64,000 bases of DNA from DASRDB01 sp035652815 (GCA_035652815.1 DASRDB010000012.1:310001-374000), one strand, 5' to 3'. Positions 16,768-25,817 are shown, numbered from the stretch's first letter. Notes: generated by a model from the letters alone, not told the origin. A program made the numbers and translations.

Positions 16768-18441
16768 TCAATCCTGTTCATCTTCTTTATGGTAAAAGAG
16801 TTCATCCAGCAGATGGATACCCCTCGTTTGCAACTTTCCCAAACAGATGGGGCGAAAACCTGCCACCTCAAACGTTCCTTCCCCGTCTAACTCTTCATAG
16901 GAAAAGATGCTTTGCAATTTGAGCGTGTCTCCCTCAAATCCTTGCACTTCGGCGATATTCATAACTTTACGTGAACCGCCATCCAGCCTGGCCACGTAGA
17001 CCATCAGGTCTATAGCGTGGGCAAGTTGTGTGCGAATAATGGATATGGGCAGCTTTAATTCACTGACCAGCCAGAGCATTTCGAGGCGGTCAAGACAATC
17101 GGTTGCGCTATTAGAGTACATGGTCAGGAGTGAGCCATCATAGCCGGTGAGGATGGACTGTAACAAATCAACGGTTTCGTTTCCCCGGCATTCGTCTACT
17201 ACAATACGTTGGGGGCGCATACGTAAGGCATGAGCAATCAGGCGCTGCACTGTCTCCTGTTCCTGGCTGGGGCCACCTTCGTTCTGGAAGGCTTCAAGGG
17301 CAATCACTTGCTTCTGCCTTAGTTGCAGTTCAGCCACATCTTCAATGGTGACGATGCGCTCGTCGTCGGGTATGCAGTTTGCGAGAGCGTTTAATAGCGT
17401 TGTCCGGCCTGATCGAATGCCGCCACAGATGACGATGTTCAGCCTGCCCTGCACGCTTGCCCGTAAAAATTCGGCCATTTCCTGAGAGAGCATGCCGGTA
17501 GCGACAAGATCGGATAGTTCTCGCGTGGCTTTTCTGCGCTTGCGGATCGTAATTGTGGGGCCTTTCACTGTGCCTGGCGGCAGGACGATATTGGCGAATG
17601 AGCCATCAGGCAGCTTGACATCTGCGATGGGGCCATGCATGGGGCAACCAGCCATACGTAAGATGTTCTTCACTATCCGCGTGAGATGCGCTTCATCCTC
17701 AAAGAGAGGACGAACTTCCTGCATATCTCCATCTCGCTCGATATGCAGCAGGCGCGCACCAACCGCCATGATCTCACTTACCCGCTCGTCCTGCATGAAT
17801 ACCGTGAGCGGCCCATAGCCAAGCGTTTCATTAATCACCGCGCCGATTACCCGCTCTGCTTCATACAGGTCCGCAATATGCCCGGCAAGCAAAGGTTCAG
17901 CGCGCAGGATATCGAGGCAGCGACTGCGCACCAGTTCGGGAGTTGGAGCATCGCATCCTGGGATACTACTATCCGGCAATTCTTTCCAGATACGTTCGCT
18001 CAATCGTAAAACAGTGGGCCAGAGCCGGTGTCCGGGGAGTATATGCTCGACCGTTTCAGGCATGGACACGGGCTTTTTTTGCGGCCTTTTCGCGCCATAT
18101 GTTGCTTGCTCGCCCCGCTTCTCAAGCGATTTCTCAGATAGTACGTTGCGGGGGAAATCCGGCTTTTTGCGACTCTGAGGCAATGTGTCATTTAGCCAGG
18201 AATCATCCTCTGCACTCGTTTGCACAGGCACGAGGTCTTCCATGAGTTCAGGCATCAGTTTGAGGGGTCTGGTCAATTCGTCCGCCAGCCGCTCGCGTAT
18301 CTGCCGCTCCGGCCTTTCAATTTCTGCTAGTGAGGGTAAACGCTGATGACGCATGGTACGCATAACGCGGCGCGTTCCCATACGCGGTCGCAAACTTCTT
18401 GCCGCTAATCCATTTCCATAATTCGGCTGCTCAAGTACCAT
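16768..18441 (-). CDS. CpaF/TadA-type secretion ATPase homologue with degenerate nucleotide-binding motifs
   Basis: 557 aa from ATG 18441 (GGAG, 8 nt spacing); a GTG at 18462 is in frame but has no SD. The C-terminal 380 residues are a type II/IV secretion ATPase of CpaF type: AEPLLAGHIADLYEAERVIGAVINETLGYGPL is replaced by a recognisable N-domain, then ADVKLPDGSFANIVLPP and RIVTIEDVAELQL. Walker A reads GGIRSGRTT with Arg in place of the invariant Lys, and the His-box TIHANS reads TMYSNS. Walker B Glu is kept in VVDECRG. The first 140 residues are basic, disordered-looking. No tad/flp genes lie nearby, so it may be a regulatory or inactive paralogue. Confidence 0.75.
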   Translation of the reverse strand: MVLEQPNYGNGLAARSLRPRMGTRRVMRTMRHQRLPSLAEIERPERQIRERLADELTRPLKLMPELMEDLVPVQTSAEDDSWLNDTLPQSRKKPDFPRNVLSEKSLEKRGEQATYGAKRPQKKPVSMPETVEHILPGHRLWPTVLRLSERIWKELPDSSIPGCDAPTPELVRSRCLDILRAEPLLAGHIADLYEAERVIGAVINETLGYGPLTVFMQDERVSEIMAVGARLLHIERDGDMQEVRPLFEDEAHLTRIVKNILRMAGCPMHGPIADVKLPDGSFANIVLPPGTVKGPTITIRKRRKATRELSDLVATGMLSQEMAEFLRASVQGRLNIVICGGIRSGRTTLLNALANCIPDDERIVTIEDVAELQLRQKQVIALEAFQNEGGPSQEQETVQRLIAHALRMRPQRIVVDECRGNETVDLLQSILTGYDGSLLTMYSNSATDCLDRLEMLWLVSELKLPISIIRTQLAHAIDLMVYVARLDGGSRKVMNIAEVQGFEGDTLKLQSIFSYEELDGEGTFEVAGFRPICLGKLQTRGIHLLDELFYHKEDEQD

Positions 18442-18524
18442 AGACGTATCTCCAACCACCACAGGTGTTTATAACTGTATCTCACTTCCAGTATAAACAC
18501 CTCGGTGAAAATGGAGAGCGATAA

Positions 18525-19373
18525 TCAAATCTCGTCCTTAAGCCAGTTACGTTCCTCTTCTGTCAATGGAAGATGTTCCGCTGCTATCTGCACAACGCGC
18601 AATACCTGTTCGACAATTGCCCGGTGTTCAGGCCCCATCAATGGTCTGGCAAACATGTAGGTTTCACGATACAGGTGGAGTGAGGCAATGCCACGCGCTC
18701 TGAGTAGTGCAATAGCTTCTGGACCTGGTTGTAAACCTGTTGCGATACGATGATAGAGAGTCCAGGGAGATTTCAATCCCACCGCCTCTTGAACCTGCTG
18801 ATAGTAGGTGCTGTCACTGGTAATCAGGATTTTGTGGCAGAGGGCTGTAAGCAGGGTCAGTTCCGACACCAGTCTTGAAGTTACAAGGGCGAGACCCGGC
18901 AGGTTTTCCTGCTGAAATTCGCGCAATACCTTTTGCGCATCCTCAGCTTTCAACATCATCCATAGGCTGACATTTGCATTCAAGGCGCCCTGGATATCTT
19001 CCCAGCGAAAGGCATCGATCTCGGCAAGTAAAGCTGCTACCGAACCATCTTTGTCTAACAAAAGACGGTGTTTGCCACTGGCGAAAAGGATAGCTGCCTG
19101 CGGTCGCTTCAACATCTCGCGTATCTCAGCTACCGAGGTCATTTTGATACTGATAAGCTTATCCTGACGATACATAAAGCGCTTGGGTGGCGGTCTGACT
19201 CCTTCACGATAGAAGCAGGCCAGATCAACATCGCTATATTCAGTAGCTGTTCCACGCGCATAACTTCCACCCAGCGTTATCCCAACGATATCCTGGGAAT
19301 TGAGTTCTTGCACCAGTTCGCGTAAAAATTCTTCGGATAGAGTGGTTGCCTGCTGTTTTTGAATTTCGGCCAT
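18525..19373 (-). CDS. nucleotidyltransferase-domain protein
   Basis: 282 aa. The pol-beta-like NT motif GGSYARGTATEYSDVDLACF (GS-x-ARG ... D-x-D) is near residues 35-55, with the two metal-binding aspartates in DVDL. The C-terminal two thirds are helical, as in aminoglycoside or tRNA-like nucleotidyltransferases. Substrate unknown. SD AAAGGA lies 9 nt before ATG. Confidence 0.75.
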   Translation of the reverse strand: MAEIQKQQATTLSEEFLRELVQELNSQDIVGITLGGSYARGTATEYSDVDLACFYREGVRPPPKRFMYRQDKLISIKMTSVAEIREMLKRPQAAILFASGKHRLLLDKDGSVAALLAEIDAFRWEDIQGALNANVSLWMMLKAEDAQKVLREFQQENLPGLALVTSRLVSELTLLTALCHKILITSDSTYYQQVQEAVGLKSPWTLYHRIATGLQPGPEAIALLRARGIASLHLYRETYMFARPLMGPEHRAIVEQVLRVVQIAAEHLPLTEEERNWLKDEI

Positions 19374-19433
19374 AGGGAATGTTCCTTTGGATTTTACATT
19401 CGAGAGACTTTTTTACGATATACTATGACCAAC

Positions 19434-19913
19434 CTATCTTCCGATGTCATGATGATGGTCTGCTTTAAGCTGTTCAAGAATGCTATCGGGGTCATAGAGG
19501 GGCTGGTTGATCTGGGTCTCAGCACAATACATGTAGCTGTGAAAGCCATAGGCGGGCTGCTGCCAGTAATCAGAGCGAATAATGCCCTTATTGCAGTCAT
19601 CGAGAGTCGCGGAGACAAAGCCTATGTTGTGATAGAGAAAATCTACTCGCTGGCCCTGGATAGTGAGCCACGCGCCGCCATTGACCCAGGGTCCCCCACC
19701 TCCTAAATCCGTGACAACGGGATCAGGCGTATCATTCAGGCTGTTGACAAGAGAACGAATATGGGCAATATCCAGGGGCTGTTGTTCGAAATAGTAGAGG
19801 CCAATATCAATATCAGAGTCAGGCCGCGCTGAACCACTGGCATATGAACCACCCAGGACGATTGCTCTTAGACCAGAAACTTGCTTTAATTGCGCAACAA
19901 GTTGTTGCAGCAA
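19434..19913 (-). CDS. nucleotidyltransferase-domain protein, short (possibly truncated)
   Basis: 159 aa from a TTG at 19913. The NT motif GGSYASGSARPDSDIDIGLYY includes both aspartates. A better-placed SD (AGGAGG) sits before an in-frame ATT codon six codons upstream, near 19931, so a rare AUU start is possible. The protein lacks the long helical C-terminal half seen in its neighbour and ends in KADHHHDIGR, which suggests C-terminal loss. Confidence 0.55.
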   Translation of the reverse strand: MLQQLVAQLKQVSGLRAIVLGGSYASGSARPDSDIDIGLYYFEQQPLDIAHIRSLVNSLNDTPDPVVTDLGGGGPWVNGGAWLTIQGQRVDFLYHNIGFVSATLDDCNKGIIRSDYWQQPAYGFHSYMYCAETQINQPLYDPDSILEQLKADHHHDIGR

Positions 19914-19950
19914 TACCTCGTGATTGTTAATGTTGGGCCTCCTAGCGGGG

Positions 19951-20406
19951 CTAATTCAATTCCTTCCAATAATAATAGACGGTCTCGCCAGGCGGACAGT
20001 TCTCCAATGTGCCATACAGTTTGTATCCCAGCTTCTCATAAAATTGGGGAGCTTGATAGTCAGAGGTGGCAAGACGAGCATACTGGCAGCCTCGTTGGCG
20101 CGCTTCCTGTTCTGCACGTTCCATAAGCTGGCGGCCTATGCCTTTATGGCGCAGACCTTCATCGACCCACATCACGCTGATCTCAAGCCACATAGGAATG
20201 CTGTGTGTTCTTCCTACTAATCCCCCAAGAATAGTTCCCGCTCGATCTAGTATATAGATGTGTAACGGAAGCGGCTCATGCTGCTCGACAGGAAGCGCGG
20301 TACTATGGGCCAGGTTAAAGGCGACAAGCTGGTTGGTAATATAATCTTCCCGCTGCTCGTTTACAGTATGATCGAATATGTACGGCTCCTGGTCTTCTTC
20401 TGTCAT
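19951..20406 (-). CDS. GNAT acetyltransferase
   Basis: 151 aa. Acetyl-CoA loop GLRHKGIGRQLMERAEQEA and C-terminal APQFYEKLGYKLYGTLENCPPG are classic GNAT features. SD AGGAG lies about 8 nt from ATG. It ends just before the SD of the short nucleotidyltransferase gene, and the two are probably co-transcribed. Substrate unknown. Confidence 0.85.
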   Translation of the reverse strand: MTEEDQEPYIFDHTVNEQREDYITNQLVAFNLAHSTALPVEQHEPLPLHIYILDRAGTILGGLVGRTHSIPMWLEISVMWVDEGLRHKGIGRQLMERAEQEARQRGCQYARLATSDYQAPQFYEKLGYKLYGTLENCPPGETVYYYWKELN

Positions 20407-20496
20407 GAGGCGCTCTCCTATACGGTTGATAGCACAACCATATTTTACACCTCTCTCCTCCGGTCGGCAATCAGTATCCTTCCTTTTGTGTAAGAC

Positions 20497-21351
20497 CTAC
20501 CCCTTTAGGAAAAACTCACTTACTGCCCTGGCAACCTCCTGCGGAGCCTTCTTGTCGATTCCAAAGTGGTCGAGCTTCGGACACTCCTTTGTTTCAGAGT
20601 GCGGGAGGACCGTTGCAAGCTGCTTCATCGATATATCTACCCATTTACTGTCGCTTTTCCCACCATACATAAGCAGGACATCAGCGGGTATCTCCCGGTA
20701 GTTTTCATAACTGCTATCAAGTCGGGCCACTTCCTGATGCTCGCGCAAAGTTTGCGCGAGCAGACTAAACATTAGCTTGCGCTCGCGAGATCTGAGAAAG
20801 AGCGGAACCAGCAGCTTCATGAGCCAGGGGGGCGTGTTGCGGGCGCGTTCAGGGCCGAGACCGAGTGTGAACTCTACAAAGGCATCGAGGTATTTCTTCT
20901 CGGCGAGCTTCTTTTCATAGCTGGGCATCCAGTTCATGGGAATGGAACCACCAATAGATACGCCCGGTTCGTAGACCGCTATTTTTCTAAACGCCGGGTT
21001 GTTGCGCGCAACTTCCAGGGCTACCAGCCCACCGAAGCTGTGACCAACGAGCAACGACGCGCCAGTTTTGCTCTGCAATGCCAACACATCTTCACACTCT
21101 TTGACAATACTGTAATCAGCGCCTTGTGGACTGCTCAGACCTCGCCCGCGGCGTTCGATAATGTGGACAGTAAAATGCTCAGCGAGCGAGCGCCCGAAGG
21201 CAGCGTAACCTGCCGCTACAGAAAGTGCGCCAGGGATAACAATAACTGCAGGCCCGCTTCCCATGCCGAGATAGCTAATCTGCGCTCCATCACGGGAAAG
21301 GACGGACTGGGTGGTGTCTTCGGCTGTACGCGTGTGAGTGGTGGTCATCAT
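20497..21351 (-). CDS. alpha/beta hydrolase
   Basis: 284 aa. The nucleophile elbow GHSFGGLVALE carries the catalytic Ser; the oxyanion strand is VIVIPGALS; the acid is likely in LLMYGGKSDSKW and the His in LDHFGID. It starts with ATG-ATG at 21351 after AAAAGGAG and overlaps the marR stop by 4 nt. Substrate unknown; probably a regulated detoxification hydrolase. Confidence 0.88.
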   Translation of the reverse strand: MMTTTHTRTAEDTTQSVLSRDGAQISYLGMGSGPAVIVIPGALSVAAGYAAFGRSLAEHFTVHIIERRGRGLSSPQGADYSIVKECEDVLALQSKTGASLLVGHSFGGLVALEVARNNPAFRKIAVYEPGVSIGGSIPMNWMPSYEKKLAEKKYLDAFVEFTLGLGPERARNTPPWLMKLLVPLFLRSRERKLMFSLLAQTLREHQEVARLDSSYENYREIPADVLLMYGGKSDSKWVDISMKQLATVLPHSETKECPKLDHFGIDKKAPQEVARAVSEFFLKG

Positions 21352-21782
21352 TTCTCCTTTTTCATTTTCATCATCAGAGCCTGGTGTAACCGTTCGGCCT
21401 GTTCGCGGAAGTGGTCAGCATCCACGCCTGCCATGTCCATCAACTGGTCAAAATGTGAGTCCAGAACCTTTCTCCCTTGCGCGACCACTTCGCCCCCTTT
21501 GGGGGTGATGGACACGAGACGCTTACGAGCATGCTCGGGGCTTTTCACTACCTCGATGTAGCCGTCTTTGGCAAGCTCCACAAGCATGGTGCTGACAGCC
21601 GGATCGCTATAGCCCAGCGCAACTGCCAGCTCATGTTGCGTAACGGTGCCACTGTGTTGCAGCACCGTCAGGAAAAGAAACCGCCTGTATGAGATGCCTA
21701 CATGCTCCTGTAGCAGTTGCTCGGCTGCACGGTCGAGTTCAAACATCAGTCTGCCTAAAAGATAGGCAACAGAGTTCTCCAT
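21348..21782 (-). CDS. MarR family transcriptional regulator
   Basis: 144 aa. The winged helix region reads HSGTVTQHELAVALGYSDPAVSTMLVELAKDGYIEVVKSPEHARKRLVSITPKG in pieces typical of MarR: an ALxxSxPAVS-like recognition helix and a basic wing. It is the first gene of a two-gene operon with the hydrolase and sits next to a 38-bp perfect palindrome, so it probably represses itself and the hydrolase until a ligand binds. Confidence 0.88.
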   Translation of the reverse strand: MENSVAYLLGRLMFELDRAAEQLLQEHVGISYRRFLFLTVLQHSGTVTQHELAVALGYSDPAVSTMLVELAKDGYIEVVKSPEHARKRLVSITPKGGEVVAQGRKVLDSHFDQLMDMAGVDADHFREQAERLHQALMMKMKKEK

Positions 21783-21791
21783 TACAATATG

Positions 21792-21829
21792 AACCTCTTT
21801 AATATTAACTAGTTAATATTAAAGAGGTT
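21792..21829. promoter_or_regulatory. 38-bp perfect palindrome, candidate MarR operator
   Basis: Every base from 21792 to 21829 pairs about the centre CT|AG. The inner part is AT-rich (TTAATATTAACTAG and its mirror), typical of MarR operators. The SD of marR (AGAGG) is inside the right arm as read on the minus strand, so bound repressor would also cover translation signals on the DNA. Confidence 0.75.
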
Positions 21830-21888
21830 AACATAGATTGGTGAAAAATGCAAGGCTTTTAAGGAGTTTTTTTGAGGAGAGTGGAAGT

Positions 21889-22821
21889 TTATGTGCTTCT
21901 CCTGATTTCGACCTGCCCATTCCTCACACGCACCTCATATTTTGGCGCGGGAACCGTTGCCGGGCCGGTCAACACACGTCCATCACGCATGCAGAAGCGG
22001 GAGCCATGCCAGGGACATTGCACTACATCTCCCTCGAGCGTTCCTTCGTCTAGCGGGCCGCCAGCGTGAGAACAGGTCGCGGAGATAGCGTAATACTGCT
22101 GGCCCTGGCGCATCAAGACGACTGGCACACCTGAAGCGATGACGCGATAGAGTTTCTGCTCCTCGATCTGGTCAGCAGGCATTACCGCTTCAAACTGATC
22201 ATTTGCGGCTTCCCAGGCGGTATGATTGACGTTTGTGCCTTTGACAAATACCATGTCGCCGCCGAGATACCCGGCGTAGGTCATGCAGAGCGCGCCAATA
22301 AACCCGATGGTTGCTGCAAGAATGCTGTCACCCGCTCCCTGATTAAGGCGCAGGATCAGCGAGACGATGTAGAGAACCAGCGCAAGGGAGTTGAACAGCG
22401 CGTGATTGAGGCCAACGCGGCGTTCTGCTCCATAGCTGTCGCTCCAATCGGCAAAGCCGGTGATTGCTGCTCCGATTGCGCCGAGAATGCCCACACTGAC
22501 CGTCACTTCTGCTGCGCGGGCAGCCCATGATAAATTGATTGGGGAGATAAGCCAGAGGATATCGAAGAGGGCCGTTAAGAGCCACGCGCCAATGGGGATA
22601 TCGGTCAGCACAGGATGAAGAGGATGGCCGAACCACGTTCCATGAAGCAAGCTTTTAAAGCGTCTGGGCGGCTTGCGATTCGCTCCGATCAGCACCTGGA
22701 TACCATGCTGGAGCTTATCGCTCACACGTTCCGCAAAAGGCTGTGATGTCTCTGGCGCTGTCGTTTCGCTGGCCGCGAGAGCCGTGATAGCATTTCCTGA
22801 ACAACCACATTCTGTACACAT
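21889..22821 (-). CDS. membrane protein with DUF2231 and C-terminal Rieske [2Fe-2S] domain
   Basis: 310 aa from ATG 22821 (SD AAAGGAG); a further upstream ATG at 22860 has none. The N-terminus has MCTECGCSG, a possible extra metal site. Residues about 50-190 form four hydrophobic segments with FGHPLHPVLTDIPIGAWL, the DUF2231 signature. The Rieske domain follows with CSHAGGPLDEG and CPWHGSRF, giving the Cys-x-His pairs that ligate a 2Fe-2S cluster. It likely accepts or passes electrons at the membrane. Confidence 0.85.
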   Translation of the reverse strand: MCTECGCSGNAITALAASETTAPETSQPFAERVSDKLQHGIQVLIGANRKPPRRFKSLLHGTWFGHPLHPVLTDIPIGAWLLTALFDILWLISPINLSWAARAAEVTVSVGILGAIGAAITGFADWSDSYGAERRVGLNHALFNSLALVLYIVSLILRLNQGAGDSILAATIGFIGALCMTYAGYLGGDMVFVKGTNVNHTAWEAANDQFEAVMPADQIEEQKLYRVIASGVPVVLMRQGQQYYAISATCSHAGGPLDEGTLEGDVVQCPWHGSRFCMRDGRVLTGPATVPAPKYEVRVRNGQVEIRRST

Positions 22822-22871
22822 GAGAACCTGCTCCTTTCGGATAAATAAGTCCGTTTTCATTGTTTACTGTT

Positions 22872-22946
22872 TCTATACCATATTAATTCCATAAAGTCAA
22901 TATTTTATTTGACTTACTTGACAACAAAGCGACTATCCTGTAAACT
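22872..22946. promoter_or_regulatory. divergent promoters with shared operator-like inverted repeat
   Basis: Plus-strand promoter TTGACA 22918-22923, 17-nt spacer, TAAACT 22941-22946, reading into the SufR-like gene. Minus-strand promoter TTGACT (22900-22895), 17-nt spacer, TATAGA (22877-22872), reading into the Rieske gene. An inverted repeat AAGTCAA 22894-22900 / TTGACTT 22909-22915 lies between and overlaps the minus -35. It is a good candidate binding site for the encoded regulator. Confidence 0.6.
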
Positions 22947-22963
22947 TTCTACAGAGGAGGATT

Positions 22964-23587
22964 ATGTCTAAGCTACCCTGGAATCAGCGCTTTTTTGGCA
23001 GCACGCGCGGGCGCATTTTGACGCTGTTGCGCCGTTCCAATCGCACAGTAGAGGAACTGGCGCAGGCATTGGAATTGACGGATAATGCTATTCGCGCTCA
23101 TTTAGCAACGCTTGAGCGGGATGGGCTTGTTGTGCAGCATGGCCTGCGTCGAGGCGGGGGCAAGCCGTCCTACGTCTATGAACTCTCTCCCGAAGCGGAG
23201 TATCTTTTCCCTAAATCATACGGCCAGGTCCTCAATGAACTATTGAGCGTGCTTCATGAGCGGATGAGCGTGGATGAACTGGAGGACGCGCTGCGGGCAG
23301 CAGGTCGGCGCATCGCCTCGCGCTGGAGCATTCCACAGGAGGATTTGCAGCTACGCCTGCAGGCTGCCGTTGAAGTTCTCAATGAACTTGGTGGAATGGC
23401 TGAACTTGAAGAGGAACACGGACATTACTGTATTTCGGGTTATAGTTGTCCGCTCGCCTCGGTTGTGCCGGATCACCCGGAGGCCTGCCATCTTGCGGAG
23501 GCTTTATTGACTGAACTGGTTGGAGTGCCTATCAAAGAAGAATGCCAGCAGGGCGAGCATCCTCGCTGCCGGTTTGTTCTACCGTGA
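22964..23587 (+). CDS. SufR-like winged-helix metalloregulator
   Basis: 207 aa with SD AGAGGAGG. N-terminal winged helix: TRGRILTLLRRSNRTVEELAQAL, then DNAIRAHLATLERDGLV, with wing RRGGGKPSYVYEL. The C-terminal part has five cysteines in C-x5-C-x12-C-x18-C-x7-C (GHYCISGYSC through HPRCRF), like the iron-sulfur sensing end of SufR-type repressors, although the spacing is not identical. It is divergent from a Rieske protein, which fits an iron-sulfur or redox-sensing role. Confidence 0.75.
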   Translation: MSKLPWNQRFFGSTRGRILTLLRRSNRTVEELAQALELTDNAIRAHLATLERDGLVVQHGLRRGGGKPSYVYELSPEAEYLFPKSYGQVLNELLSVLHERMSVDELEDALRAAGRRIASRWSIPQEDLQLRLQAAVEVLNELGGMAELEEEHGHYCISGYSCPLASVVPDHPEACHLAEALLTELVGVPIKEECQQGEHPRCRFVLP

Positions 23588-23966
23588 CACGATTCTAGAG
23601 GCCGACTCGCCTGCATAAAAATTGCAGAGAAAAAGCTCTTGAAACCAACTCATCCTATCAGCTATATTGTATGCATGCGAACTAAATTTGGGAGAGGGAT
23701 AGAAGATGGAACCCGTTGAAAGTCCTAACTGGCTCATTTCTGCTTGCATTCATCTATGTTAATCTATACAGTGATGGCATGTCGTGAAAAAGGCTCTCTC
23801 ACATGTCATCCTGAGCGCAGCGAAGGATCTGCGGCCTCAGCACACGAATCGCGGGGGAACAGAGGTCCTTCGCTGCGCTCAGGTTTCATCGAGCATCAGA
23901 GCAAAATAACGCGCCAGATTCCATTAGTGGCGCTCTACCGCAAGGAAGATTAAAGACTGGAACTTT
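23588..23966. other. 379-bp intergenic region
   Basis: No gene supported. It holds family A repeat copy 3. Short open frames here are repeat-derived. Confidence 0.6.
23802..23883. repeat. palindromic repeat, family A copy 3 (long form)
   Basis: CATGTCATCCTGAGCGCAGC opens the element and the complementary GGTCCTTCGCTGCGCTCAGG closes it, with a non-conserved spacer of about 35 bp. Confidence 0.7.
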
Positions 23967-25109
23967 ATGCCTGAAAGCAATGCGAAAAGATCGATAACCA
24001 ATATGGGGCAGCGCGTTCTGACGCCGCGAGAACTGAACAGAACATTGCTTGCACGTCAGATGTTGCTGGAACGCGCAAATATCTCTATTCTTGAAGCTAT
24101 CGAGCGGCTGGTTGGCCTTCAAGCGCAGACACCAAACGCGCCCTATATTGGCCTGTGGACGCGACTGGCAATATTCCAGCGCAATGACCTCGTTCAACTT
24201 CTAGAACAGCACAAGGTGGTTCGCGCCACGCTTATGCGCTCGACCCTGCACCTGGTGACGGCAAAAGATTATCTACTCCTGCGACCTGCGCTCCAACCGG
24301 CCCTCACTCGCGCTCTTTACGCCTTTTTCGGCAAAGCAGGTAGAGAGATCGAGATCGAGCCGCTTGTCTCTGCCGCCCGCGCCTACATTGAGGAGAAACC
24401 GCGCACCTTTACAGAAATACGCGCTCACTTAACAGAACTCAACCCGGATACTGACCCCGCGCTTATGGCCTACGTGGTGCGAACGCATCTCCCACTGGTG
24501 CAGATACCGCCCGGCGGCGCGTGGAACTTCGCAGGCAGTCCAGCCCACGATCTCGCTGAAAGATGGCTTGGTCAACCACTGGCAACTCCAGAGGAAGGCT
24601 TTCGCTATCTTGTTTTCCACTATCTCGCCGCCTTCGGCCCTGCTACGGTACGCGACATTCAAGCATGGTCGGGTCTAACTGGCCTGCGTAACGCTCTTGA
24701 GGAACTGCGCCCAGGACTTTGTACCTTCCGCGATGAGCAGGGCAACGAGTTGTTTGATTTGCCGGATATGCCTTTGCCTTCCGCAAATACGACTGCTCCA
24801 GTGCGCTTTCTCCCCGAATTTGATAACCTGATTCTTTCTCATGCCGAACGCGGGCGCGTGGTCGTAGATAAGTATCGCTCCTCGATTTTCCTTTCCGCTG
24901 GTCGCGTCCGCGCCACATTTCTCGTTGATGGCTTCACTGCCGGGACCTGGAAAATCGAGCGGACGGGCAAAAATGCAAAACTGCTGATCGAGCCATTTGA
25001 AACACTTTCTAACAAAGTGTGTGATGAACTAGTTGAAGAGGGAAAGCAACTTTTGCGTTTCGTCGAGGATGATGCAGAGAAGTTTGAAGTCCAGTTTGCC
25101 AATAAGTAA
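23967..25109 (+). CDS. AlkZ/YcaQ-like winged-helix protein (putative DNA glycosylase)
   Basis: 380 aa. It matches the HTH_42 family typified by AlkZ, which opens DNA interstrand crosslinks by excising alkylated bases. The signature Q-x-Q is present as Gln52 and Gln54 in GLQAQTPNAPYIGLW. Later blocks RATLMRSTLHLVTAKDY, AFGPATVRDIQAWSGL and FLPEFDNLILSHAER are also typical. Whether it is an active glycosylase or a non-enzymatic relative is not decided by sequence alone. Confidence 0.75.
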   Translation: MPESNAKRSITNMGQRVLTPRELNRTLLARQMLLERANISILEAIERLVGLQAQTPNAPYIGLWTRLAIFQRNDLVQLLEQHKVVRATLMRSTLHLVTAKDYLLLRPALQPALTRALYAFFGKAGREIEIEPLVSAARAYIEEKPRTFTEIRAHLTELNPDTDPALMAYVVRTHLPLVQIPPGGAWNFAGSPAHDLAERWLGQPLATPEEGFRYLVFHYLAAFGPATVRDIQAWSGLTGLRNALEELRPGLCTFRDEQGNELFDLPDMPLPSANTTAPVRFLPEFDNLILSHAERGRVVVDKYRSSIFLSAGRVRATFLVDGFTAGTWKIERTGKNAKLLIEPFETLSNKVCDELVEEGKQLLRFVEDDAEKFEVQFANK

Positions 25110-25121
25110 GAAAGAACTGTT

Positions 25122-25817
25122 ATGTCACTCTCACACCGGGCATTGCTTCGCCTGCACGTAGAAGCTGTATGGGGCGTCCGACTACCGCCCATAGACCAGG
25201 ATGAAGTTGAACTTTTGCCGGAGAGCGCGTCTCCAACCTGGAAACTCTGTGTGGCACAAATGGATCAGGATAGAGTGTATATATGGCGACCAGACATTGA
25301 CGCAGCAGAGCGTGAAGCATTGCGCTCCCAGGTAGATGAGGCGCTGGACTTTCCGCCGCTCAGGTTCTCTCTGCCGGGCATCAGCCGCGAATTTGCCCAT
25401 TATCTTGCTGCTGAGCCTGCCATGAACTTTTCTACGGCCCGGAGCATAGCGCGTCAAGTTACAGAGCAAGACCGAGAAATCCTTGAAGCTTTCCAGGCAC
25501 AGAGCGGCGATGACTGCCTTCATCCTGAAAAGTTTCCGCTTATCGGAGTCGTCATTGATGGGCGTTTAGTAAGTCTCGCCCATAGTTCCCGGCGCACAAG
25601 TGAGGCCTGCGAGCTGGGTATAGACACGCTGCCGGAAGCGCGCCGTAAAGGTTATGCGCTGGCAGCAACAATTGTATGGACACGGGCAATATTGCAAGAA
25701 GAACTTGTACCCCTATACAGCGCCCTTGCGGAGAATAATGCTTCACTTCGTTTAGCCGAAAGGGCGGGTTATCGAATTTTTGCGCGGGTCGCAACATTTG
25801 AAAAGGACAATACTTAA
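25122..25817 (+). CDS. GNAT acetyltransferase (C-terminal domain) with N-terminal extension
   Basis: 231 aa. Residues 140-231 are a GNAT fold: LIGVVIDGRLVSLAHS, the acetyl-CoA loop TLPEARRKGYALAA and NASLRLAERAGYRIF. The first 130 residues are an extension of unknown role, as in the FR47-like group. It follows the AlkZ-like gene by 12 nt and is probably co-transcribed. Confidence 0.75.
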   Translation: MSLSHRALLRLHVEAVWGVRLPPIDQDEVELLPESASPTWKLCVAQMDQDRVYIWRPDIDAAEREALRSQVDEALDFPPLRFSLPGISREFAHYLAAEPAMNFSTARSIARQVTEQDREILEAFQAQSGDDCLHPEKFPLIGVVIDGRLVSLAHSSRRTSEACELGIDTLPEARRKGYALAATIVWTRAILQEELVPLYSALAENNASLRLAERAGYRIFARVATFEKDNT

